Source: an uncultured Prevotellaceae bacterium
GTDB taxonomy: Bacteria; Bacteroidota; Bacteroidia; Bacteroidales; Bacteroidaceae
NCBI GenBank assembly: GCA_902788605.1
Contig: CADAKX010000024.1
Span: forward strand, 1-38,114
Reading direction: 5' to 3'
Length of the DNA stretch: 38,114 nt
In this document: in pieces, positions 7,042 through 13,097 of the stretch
How positions within the stretch are numbered: position 1 is the stretch's first letter
Layout: each line of letters begins with the position of its first letter
Made by a program: the position numbers and the translations under genes
Notes under the pieces: model-generated
Told to the model about the DNA's origin: nothing
The model's database searches: none
What the model saw: the letters and a program-made list of their open reading frames with translations, nothing else

Positions 7042-9033
7042 ATGATAGACAGAGCGACGGTTGACAAGATTATCGATGCAGCACGTATCTATGACGTGGT
7101 GAGCGAGTTTGTGACACTCAAGAAGAGTGGCGTGAACTATAAGGGCCTGTGTCCCTTCCACGACGACCGTAATCCGTCGTTCATGGTGTCGCCCTCGAAG
7201 AATATCTGCCATTGCTTCGTGTGTGGCAAGGGTGGCACGCCTGCCAGCTTCCTGATGGAGCACGAGCAGATTACCTATCCTGAGGCCCTGCGATGGTTGG
7301 CTAAGAAATACAACATCGAGATCGTCGAGAAGGAACTGACTGACGAGGAGCGCGAGGCACAGAGCGAGCGCGAATCGATGTTCGTTGTCAACGAGTGGGC
7401 CAAGGACTGGTTCCATGACATCCTGAAGAACGACCCTGACGGCATCGCCATCGGCAAACAGTATTTCCGCAGTCGTGGCATCCGCGATGATATCATCGAG
7501 AAGTTCCAGCTGGGCTTCTCGCCCCAGAAGCGCGACGCGCTGGCACTGGCCTCCAAGGCTCAGGGCTATAAGCCTGAGTTCCTGGTGAAGACGGGCTTGT
7601 GTATCGAGAGGAAGATAGAGGGAGACAATAAGGAGATAGAAGGAGACAAAGGACAATTGTCAGATCGCTATGCCGGTCGTGCCATCTTCCCTTGGTTTAA
7701 TGTCAGCGGCAAGGTGGTGGCCTTTGGTGGTCGCGTGCTGGACAGCCGTACGAAGGGCGTGGCACAGAAATATGTCAACTCGCCCGACTCGGAGATCTAT
7801 CACAAGGAGCGCGAACTCTATGGCATCTATCAGGCCAAGAAGGCCATCGTGAAGGAAGACCGCGTGTTTATGGTGGAGGGCTATACCGACGTCATCGCTA
7901 TGCATCAAGCTGGCATCGAGAACGTGGTGGCCAACAGTGGTACGGCGCTGTCAACCTATCAGATTCACATGCTACACCGCTTCACCAACAATATCACCCT
8001 GCTTTATGATGGCGATGAGGCAGGTATCCATGCGGCCATGCGAGGCACAGACATGCTGCTCGAGGAAGGCATGAACATCAAGGTGCTGCTGTTGCCCGAT
8101 GGCGACGACCCTGACTCGTTTGCACGCAAGCACTCCACAGAGGAACTGAAGCAATATATCGAGGAGAACCAGACCGACTTCATCACCTTTAAGAGTCGCC
8201 TCACCGTGGAGAACGTCACAGACCCTGTGAAACGCTCTGAGGCTATCGGCGGCATCGTGAAGAGTATCTCTGTGATTCCTGACCAGATACTGCGCTCTAC
8301 CTACCTCAGCGACTTTGCTCATCGTATCAACATGAAGGAGCAGACGCTGGTGGCCGAGATGAATAAGTTTATCCAGAAGAACCTAGAGGACAAGGAGAAA
8401 GACAGCGCACGACAGCAAGGGCGCGAGCCCCAGCAGGAGTTGACACAGCCTGAGATGAGCGAGGACGACCTGCTGTCACTCCACTCGCCCACAGAGCAGG
8501 CTTCACAGGTGGAGCAGATGCTGGTGCGCGAGATTGTGCGTCATGGCGAGGAGGTCATCTTCGAGGATGTAGAGACAGAGGACGGTGGCACCATGTCGCT
8601 CAATGTGGCTCAGTATGTGAGCTTCGACCTGTCGCAGGACGGACTATCGTTTGCTCTTCCCATCCACAACCAGATACTGGCGGAGGCTGTAGAGCAGAGC
8701 GAGAACCCCGACTTCAAGGCCGAGACGTATTTTTGTAATCACGCCGATGTGCAGGTCAGCAAGCTGGCTACCCACCTGGCCATCGACCGTCATCAGTTGG
8801 GCGGACGCTTCGTATTGGAACCTCGTGAGGGGTCGTTGCGTCAGCGCGTGCTCCATCTTGTGATGGACTTCCGCCTCGACATCGTAGAGAATAGATTAAA
8901 AGAGATTCAGCGTCAGTTGCAACAGGTGGGCTCTGATGTTGAGAAAATGATGCAATTATTAAAAGAACATAAGGAAACCAAAGAGATTCGCGATGAACTG
9001 GCCAAGCGCCTGGGCTCCGATCTCGTTGTCTAA
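7042..9033 (+). CDS. dnaG: DNA primase
   Basis: DnaG makes the RNA primers for replication forks. The 663-residue protein shows the CHC2 zinc finger (Cys37, His40, Cys58, Cys61), the catalytic core with TOPRIM Glu in MVEGYTDVIAMH and the acidic DGDEAG motif, and a C-terminal region for helicase binding. The start gives MIDRATVDKIIDAARI, the standard N-terminus. It lies 6 bases after the kinase gene and 8 before queD. Oddity: between GLCIER and RYAGRAIFP, where other primases have a short loop, sits an extra KIEGDNKEIEGDKGQLS coded by a 7-base-period array (7614-7662). The array keeps the frame and falls before the TOPRIM domain, so the enzyme should still work. Confidence 0.95.
   Translation: MIDRATVDKIIDAARIYDVVSEFVTLKKSGVNYKGLCPFHDDRNPSFMVSPSKNICHCFVCGKGGTPASFLMEHEQITYPEALRWLAKKYNIEIVEKELTDEEREAQSERESMFVVNEWAKDWFHDILKNDPDGIAIGKQYFRSRGIRDDIIEKFQLGFSPQKRDALALASKAQGYKPEFLVKTGLCIERKIEGDNKEIEGDKGQLSDRYAGRAIFPWFNVSGKVVAFGGRVLDSRTKGVAQKYVNSPDSEIYHKERELYGIYQAKKAIVKEDRVFMVEGYTDVIAMHQAGIENVVANSGTALSTYQIHMLHRFTNNITLLYDGDEAGIHAAMRGTDMLLEEGMNIKVLLLPDGDDPDSFARKHSTEELKQYIEENQTDFITFKSRLTVENVTDPVKRSEAIGGIVKSISVIPDQILRSTYLSDFAHRINMKEQTLVAEMNKFIQKNLEDKEKDSARQQGREPQQELTQPEMSEDDLLSLHSPTEQASQVEQMLVREIVRHGEEVIFEDVETEDGGTMSLNVAQYVSFDLSQDGLSFALPIHNQILAEAVEQSENPDFKAETYFCNHADVQVSKLATHLAIDRHQLGGRFVLEPREGSLRQRVLHLVMDFRLDIVENRLKEIQRQLQQVGSDVEKMMQLLKEHKETKEIRDELAKRLGSDLVV
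7614..7662 (+). repeat. Heptad array inside dnaG
   Basis: Seven consecutive 7-base units: GATAGAG, GGAGACA, ATAAGGA, GATAGAA, GGAGACA, AAGGACA, ATTGTCA. The first three and next three form a 21-base near-direct repeat, translated KIEGDNK / EIEGDKG. It is free of stops in the coding frame. The same period is seen at other loci in this window. Confidence 0.6.
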
Positions 9034-9041
9034 AACGAATT

Positions 9042-9377
9042 ATGTATTACATTCAGAAAAAATTAGAAGTATCAGCCAGCCATCACTTGGTGCTGGACTA
9101 TGAGAGTAAGTGTTCGAATCTGCACGGTCACAATTGGATTATCACCCTTTATTGCCGTGCTAAGGAGTTAAATCAAAATGGTATGGTGGTCGACTTTACG
9201 GAGATTAAGCGTAATATCAAGGGAAAGCTGGACCATCAGAATCTGAACGACGTACTGCCCTTCAACCCTACGGCCGAGAATATCGCCCGTTGGTGTGTAG
9301 AGCAGGTTCCTAACTGCTACCGTGCTGAGGTGCAGGAGAGCGAGGGCAACCTCGCGGCCTATGAGTTGGACGATTGA
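9042..9377 (+). CDS. queD: 6-carboxytetrahydropterin synthase (QueD family)
   Basis: A 111-residue T-fold enzyme of the 6-pyruvoyl-tetrahydropterin synthase family. QueD converts dihydroneopterin triphosphate to 6-carboxytetrahydropterin, an early step to preQ0 and queuosine. The zinc ligands are visible as His15 (SHHL) and His28/His30 (LHGHN), with the catalytic Cys24 just before them (SKCSNLHGH); an acidic Glu sits in the QESEGN stretch near the end. The length is normal for the short bacterial form. It follows dnaG by 8 bases and precedes queE, the next enzyme of the same pathway, by 24 bases, which supports the queuosine assignment over a biopterin role. A 7-base-period AT-rich array begins at its stop codon. 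Confidence 0.9.
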   Translation: MYYIQKKLEVSASHHLVLDYESKCSNLHGHNWIITLYCRAKELNQNGMVVDFTEIKRNIKGKLDHQNLNDVLPFNPTAENIARWCVEQVPNCYRAEVQESEGNLAAYELDD

Positions 9378-9410
9378 TAATGGATAATTGATAATTGAAA
9401 ATTGAGAGTT
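9372..9410 (+). repeat. AT-rich heptad array between queD and queE
   Basis: Units GATTGAT, AATGGAT, AATTGAT, AATTGAA, AATTGAG, AGTTAAC follow one another with a 7-base period. The array starts over the queD stop codon and runs through the queE start, which is a TTG lying inside the unit AATTGAG. Confidence 0.6.
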
Positions 9411-10133
9411 AACAACATCTTTTATTCATTGCAGGGTGAGGGACGCAACACGGGTCGTGCTGCTGTCTTCATCCGCTTCGCTGGTTGCAACCTGCGCTGC
9501 TCGTTTTGCGATACGGAGTTTGAGTCCTATCGCGAGATGAGTCGCGAGGAAATTCTTGCGGAGATATCGAGGTACGAGGTACGAGGTGCGAGGTGCGAGA
9601 TTTCGAGGTACGAGGTACGAGGTACGAGGTGCGAGATTTCGAGGTACGAGGTACGAGGTACGAGGTGCGAGGATAGTAAAGTTCAGACATCAGCCCTCAG
9701 ACATCAGACATCATCCCTCAGCCCTCTGATAGTGCTGACTGGTGGCGAGCCTACTCTGCAGGTGGATGAGGCCTTTGTGGACTTCCTGCATCAGCATGGC
9801 TATGAGGTGTCGATGGAGAGCAACGGCACGTGTCCTGCTCCCCAGAACCTCGACTGGCTCACGGTGTCGCCCAAAAGCCGAGGTACGAGGTACGAGGTGC
9901 AGGGTAAGAGAGTGCCCGACGAGATCAAGCTTGTCTTTGATGAGCATACAGACCCAGAGGCCATCCTCCCGTCGGAGACCTCCAATCACTCACCACTATT
10001 ATACCTGCAACCTTGTGACACTGGCGACGCCCAGCGCAACAAGGCAATCACACAGGCCTGTGTCGAGTATATCAAGCAGCATCCGCAATGGCGACTCTCG
10101 CTGCAGACGCATAAGCTCATCGACATAGAATAA
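9402..10133 (+). CDS. queE: 7-carboxy-7-deazaguanine synthase (radical SAM) with repeat insertions
   Basis: QueE turns 6-carboxytetrahydropterin into 7-carboxy-7-deazaguanine. The iron-sulfur motif CNLRCSFC (CxxxCxxC) and the SAM motif LTGGEP are intact, and the N-terminus RVNNIFYSLQGEG is typical. The only usable start is TTG at 9402, since a stop lies two codons upstream. At 243 residues it is longer than usual because of two in-frame insertions. The first, about 50-60 residues between the Cys cluster and LTGGEP, is a 12-residue unit EISRYEVRGTRC present three times, followed by a second repeat type. The second, RGTRYEVQGKR, lies after LTVSPKS. Both are built of 7-base units. They fall in loops between barrel elements, so function may be kept. 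It follows queD by 24 bases and precedes cls by 26. Confidence 0.88.
   Translation: MRVNNIFYSLQGEGRNTGRAAVFIRFAGCNLRCSFCDTEFESYREMSREEILAEISRYEVRGARCEISRYEVRGTRCEISRYEVRGTRCEDSKVQTSALRHQTSSLSPLIVLTGGEPTLQVDEAFVDFLHQHGYEVSMESNGTCPAPQNLDWLTVSPKSRGTRYEVQGKRVPDEIKLVFDEHTDPEAILPSETSNHSPLLYLQPCDTGDAQRNKAITQACVEYIKQHPQWRLSLQTHKLIDIE
9561..9668 (+). repeat. 36-base tandem repeat, three copies, inside queE
   Basis: Copies at 9561-9596, 9597-9632 and 9633-9668 differ at two positions, both in copy 1 (ATA for ATT, GCG for ACG). Each 36-base unit is itself made mostly of 7-base units of the type CGAGGTA. Translation gives EISRYEVRGARC then EISRYEVRGTRC twice. There are no spacers, so this is not a CRISPR. 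Confidence 0.85.
9684..9732 (+). repeat. Second heptad array inside queE
   Basis: Units CAGACAT, CAGCCCT, CAGACAT, CAGACAT, CATCCCT, CAGCCCT, CTGATAG follow with a strict 7-base period. They code for the stretch just before the conserved LIVLTGGEP. The unit sequence is unrelated to that of the 36-base repeat 15 bases upstream. Confidence 0.7.
9880..9907 (+). repeat. Third heptad insertion in queE
   Basis: GAGGTAC, GAGGTAC, GAGGTGC, AGGGTAA, the same unit family as 9561-9668 but about 210 bases further on, coding RGTRYEVQGK after the conserved LTVSPKS. Confidence 0.65.
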
Positions 10134-10159
10134 GACTATTAACATCAAACCCAATAACA

Positions 10160-11590
10160 ATGACCTGGCAAACCATCCTAATCATCATTTATCAGATAAT
10201 AGTCATCGCGACTGTTATCCACGTGGTGATGGATAATCGTCAACCCTCTAAGACGATGGCCTGGGCCATGGTCATCTATTTCGTACCCGTTGTCGGCGTG
10301 GTGGCCTACCTCTTCTTTGGCATCAACACACGTAGGGAACGCATGGTGAGCAGCAGGTCGATGGACCAGTTGACCAAGCGCTCGATGTTGGAGTTTGTGG
10401 AGCAGCGCAACCTGCAGCTGCCAGAGGCGCACCGCTCGGTGATGGACCTCTTTGTCAATCAGAGTTTTTCTCTTCCCTTTAATAATAATAAGGTGGAAAT
10501 CCTGACCAGCGGCTATGATTTCTTGCCGTCGTTGTTGCACGATATTGCCCAGGCCACGGGTCATATCCACATCGATATGTATATCTTTGAGGACGATGCA
10601 CTGGGACGCCTCATCTCTGACACTTTGATAGACAAGGCACGCGAGGGTGTGGAGGTGCGTGTAATCTATGATGATGTGGGCTGCTGGGGCGTGAAGAAGG
10701 ACTTCTTTGAGCGCATGCGTGTTGAAGGTATCGAGGTGGAGCCCTTCCTGCCTGTACGCTTTCCCACGTTTGCACGCAAGGTGAACTATCGCAACCATCG
10801 CAAACTCATTGTGATTGATGGTAAGGTGGGGTATGTTGGTGGCATGAACCTGGCACTCCGCTATGTGAAAGGCCGCAACAACCGTGGCTGGCGCGACACG
10901 ATGCTGCGCATTGAGGGTGGGGGTGTCTGCTCCATCCAGAGAGCCTTCCTGGTGGACTGGTATTTCGTTGACCGTACGTTACTCAGTGATCGTAAGTACT
11001 ATCCCATCAACGAGCATGCCATGATGAACAATAATGCCCGGTGTGTGGTTCAGACCATCACCTCGGCTCCCATGGCGCCCTATCCTGAGATTATGCAGGG
11101 CTATGTGCGCATCATCCTGGGTGCCAAGAAGTATGTCTATATCCAGACACCCTATTTCCTGCCCACTGATGCTGTGTTCTTTGCCTTGAAGACGGCTGTC
11201 ACCTCTGGTGTCGATGTGAGGGTGATGGTGCCCAGGAATACAGATGGCTGGTTTGTGGAGTGGGGCAGCAGGAGCTATCTGCGCGAGGCCCACGAGGCTG
11301 GCATCCACGTGATGCTCTATGATGCGATGTTCTTGCATGCCAAGATGATGGTGTGCGACGACTCGCTCTGCACCTGTGGCTCTACGAATATCGACTTCCG
11401 CAGCTTCGAGAATAACTTCGAGTCAAACACCTTTGTCTATGACGAGGATGTGGCTCAGCAGATGAAGCAGGTATTCCTTGACGATGCTGCACACACCATC
11501 CCTTTGACAAGTTTGCCAAAGCGTATCCATCCACGATTCTTCGCCCGGTTGGGCGAGTCGTTTATGCGTTTACTCTCTCCTTTGATGTAA
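10160..11590 (+). CDS. cls: Cardiolipin synthase
   Basis: A 476-residue phospholipase D-family enzyme that joins two phosphatidylglycerol molecules, or another phospholipid pair, to make cardiolipin at the inner membrane. Two N-terminal membrane segments (about residues 5-22 and 33-52, the PLDc_N region) are followed by two HKD catalytic motifs: His213 in NHRKLIVIDG and His393 in LHAKMMVCDD, the second continuing to GSTNIDFRSFENNFE. The length and layout are standard for bacterial Cls. It follows queE by 26 bases and may share its transcript. Its last 29 bases overlap the end of the convergent rsmD gene. Confidence 0.92.
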   Translation: MTWQTILIIIYQIIVIATVIHVVMDNRQPSKTMAWAMVIYFVPVVGVVAYLFFGINTRRERMVSSRSMDQLTKRSMLEFVEQRNLQLPEAHRSVMDLFVNQSFSLPFNNNKVEILTSGYDFLPSLLHDIAQATGHIHIDMYIFEDDALGRLISDTLIDKAREGVEVRVIYDDVGCWGVKKDFFERMRVEGIEVEPFLPVRFPTFARKVNYRNHRKLIVIDGKVGYVGGMNLALRYVKGRNNRGWRDTMLRIEGGGVCSIQRAFLVDWYFVDRTLLSDRKYYPINEHAMMNNNARCVVQTITSAPMAPYPEIMQGYVRIILGAKKYVYIQTPYFLPTDAVFFALKTAVTSGVDVRVMVPRNTDGWFVEWGSRSYLREAHEAGIHVMLYDAMFLHAKMMVCDDSLCTCGSTNIDFRSFENNFESNTFVYDEDVAQQMKQVFLDDAAHTIPLTSLPKRIHPRFFARLGESFMRLLSPLM

Positions 11591-12113
11591 ACAAACTGAA
11601 ATTGACGCTGCCATAGCTTCTGTGCTCCAGAAAATGCGGATGGGCAGAGAAGTCATGGTCTTTGCCATGCTCAAACACGAAGATGCCGTCCTCCTTCAGG
11701 ATTCCTTTTTCAAACACAAGGTCAGGAATCTTGGGCAGGTCCTTCAGGGCATAGGGAGGGTCGGCAAAGATAAAGTCGAACTGCTGGTGACAGCTCTTGA
11801 TAAAGCGGAAGACATCGGCACGCAGGGGAATACAACTGTCGTCGCCCAACTTTTTGACGCACTCGCAGATGAAGCGATGGTGGTCACGATCCATCTCGAC
11901 GCTGATCACCTGTTGGCAACCACGCGACATGAGTTCCAAAGAAATACTGCCTGTGCCAGAGAACAGATCGAGGGCTGTGGCGTCCTCGAAGTCAACATAC
12001 TGCGTCAGCACATTAAAGATGTTCTCCTTGGCAAAATCCGTCGTGGGCCGCGCCTTAAACGAGCGCGGAATCTCGAAATGTCGTCCTTTATATTTTCCTG
12101 TAATGATTCTCAT
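11562..12113 (-). CDS. rsmD: 16S rRNA (guanine966-N2)-methyltransferase
   Basis: A 183-residue SAM-dependent methyltransferase that modifies G966 of 16S rRNA during small-subunit assembly. Visible marks: N-terminal MRIITGKYKGR, RPTTDFAKENIFNVL, SAM motif I LDLFSGTGSISLELMSRG, and the catalytic ADPPY motif. The start is 12113, matching the family N-terminus; the frame continues upstream to 12179 but that part is coded by a 7-base-period array and is unlikely to be protein. It lies downstream of the DUF3822 gene on the same strand, probably one transcript. Its 3' end overlaps cls by 29 bases tail to tail. Confidence 0.93.
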   Translation of the reverse strand: MRIITGKYKGRHFEIPRSFKARPTTDFAKENIFNVLTQYVDFEDATALDLFSGTGSISLELMSRGCQQVISVEMDRDHHRFICECVKKLGDDSCIPLRADVFRFIKSCHQQFDFIFADPPYALKDLPKIPDLVFEKGILKEDGIFVFEHGKDHDFSAHPHFLEHRSYGSVNFSLFTSKERVNA

Positions 12114-12215
12114 TCTTCTACCATCTTCTTGCGTCCCTTCGGTAGCAAGCGTCTCGCTATGCTCGCCGAGCGACATCATCCTTCTTCCATCATCCCTCTT
12201 CCTTCTTCCATCATC
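12111..12215 (-). repeat. Heptad array filling the rsmD-DUF3822 gap
   Basis: From 12174 to 12215 the plus strand reads CATCATC, CTTCTTC, CATCATC, CCTCTTC, CTTCTTC, CATCATC with a 7-base period. Bases 12111-12173 divide in the same phase into looser units (CATTCTT, CTACCAT, CTTCTTG and so on). The array fills the whole gap and touches the stop codon of one gene and the start of the other. Confidence 0.55.
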
Positions 12216-13014
12216 TCCCTTTTATATACAGCGTCTGCAGGTCGTAGGGCATGCCCTTGATCTCTGTGATGGCATGGCGATTGAAGTCGGCCGAGGGATT
12301 GATGATATAGGCGTTCTGCAGGAACTTCTTCAGTTCTGCCAACAGCCATTCCTTATCAGGTATCTCGCCAACGATGTGCAACTCGTCGTACTCAGGCTGC
12401 AGGCGCAGCTGCTTCCACACATAGAGCAGGAAGTAGAGCGAATCGTGGGCACGACTCACCTCGAAGGTGTTGCAGAACTTAAACCTGTTTTGCTGGAAAC
12501 TGAAGATGTCGAGGCGTTTCTCGTGGAAATAGCCATACAACTTATGGCGCGTGCCAGTATAGCTGCGCTGATGCAGATGACGCCACACGGGCGAGATGGC
12601 TGTGATGACCTTTACATCCTTGAAATGGTCGTCAATCACCAGTCGCAGGTCCTTGTTCATCGCAAACACAGCCACCGCATTGAGGTCAGGCAGCACGTTA
12701 TAGCACACTGTGTCCTGCTCCTTCTTGGGGAAGGTGCGACTGTACATCTTGTCGATATCCTTCTCGTCAAACAGTTCCACAGGCACCATCAGCACGTCGG
12801 AGTCGAGCACCACCCTCACTCTGGCTGGTGGGTCCAACAGCAGGTCGGCTGTCTTAAACGCCTCGCGCAGGTTGGCTGCCATCGACACGCCGCTCTTGAT
12901 GACATACGGTTCGTAGATGACGTCTTTCTCATTCTCCGCCACCTGCGAAAACGACATCGAATTGCGCCCTATGCGGATGGTGAGTCGTTGCTTGTTGCTT
13001 GTTATTTCTGGCAT
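12211..13014 (-). CDS. DUF3822 family protein
   Basis: A 267-residue cytoplasmic protein with no signal peptide, recognised as the Bacteroidetes family DUF3822 from its N-terminus (RLTIRIGRNSMSFSQV) and from FFPKKEQ/FMNKD-type central strands with a C-terminal FNRHAITEIKGMPYDLQTLY. The fold is thought to resemble actin/RNase H-like ATPases, but the function is not known. Start 13014 is chosen because a promoter box (13033-13040) lies just upstream and excludes the frame start at 13035. It is the first gene of a two-gene unit with rsmD. The last two codons are coded by the adjoining heptad array. Confidence 0.7.
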   Translation of the reverse strand: MPEITSNKQRLTIRIGRNSMSFSQVAENEKDVIYEPYVIKSGVSMAANLREAFKTADLLLDPPARVRVVLDSDVLMVPVELFDEKDIDKMYSRTFPKKEQDTVCYNVLPDLNAVAVFAMNKDLRLVIDDHFKDVKVITAISPVWRHLHQRSYTGTRHKLYGYFHEKRLDIFSFQQNRFKFCNTFEVSRAHDSLYFLLYVWKQLRLQPEYDELHIVGEIPDKEWLLAELKKFLQNAYIINPSADFNRHAITEIKGMPYDLQTLYIKGR

Positions 13015-13032
13015 CCTCGTTGTTATTTTTTG

Positions 13033-13040
13033 CAAAGGTA
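13033..13040 (-). promoter_or_regulatory. -7 box of the DUF3822-rsmD unit
   Basis: The minus strand reads TACCTTTG then C, an exact TAnnTTTG match, 18 bases before the ATG at 13014. It diverges from the helicase box at 13085-13092. Confidence 0.55.
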
Positions 13041-13044
13041 CGAA

Positions 13045-13079
13045 ATAATTATGAATTATGAATTAAGAATTAAGAATTA
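13045..13079 (+). repeat. AT-rich heptad array between divergent promoters
   Basis: Units ATAATTA, TGAATTA, TGAATTA, AGAATTA, AGAATTA run with a 7-base period between the -7 boxes of the DUF3822 gene and the helicase gene, taking up most of the 44-base space where both -33 regions should lie. Confidence 0.6.
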
Positions 13080-13084
13080 TTTTA

Positions 13085-13092
13085 TACCTTTG
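13085..13092 (+). promoter_or_regulatory. -7 box of the helicase gene
   Basis: TACCTTTG then C, an exact TAnnTTTG match. Only five bases separate it from the ATG at 13098, so the transcript would have almost no leader. Confidence 0.55.
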
Positions 13093-13097
13093 CATAG

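Noticed and set aside
6400-7656. 418-residue frame on the minus strand over the kinase and dnaG
   Set aside because: It lies antisense to two well-recognised genes and shows no family motif; such frames are common in this codon usage.
9561-9668. CRISPR array in queE
   Set aside because: The 36-base copies are directly adjacent without spacers, are translated in frame within conserved QueE sequence, and no cas gene is present.
9042-10133. queD/queE as part of a DNA 7-deazaguanine modification (defence) cluster
   Set aside because: No DNA-inserting transglycosylase, restriction or dpd-type gene lies near; ordinary queuosine synthesis explains the pair.
12114-12179. Longer N-terminus for rsmD
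   Set aside because: The added residues are coded by the heptad array and precede the family's normal start MRIITGKYKG.
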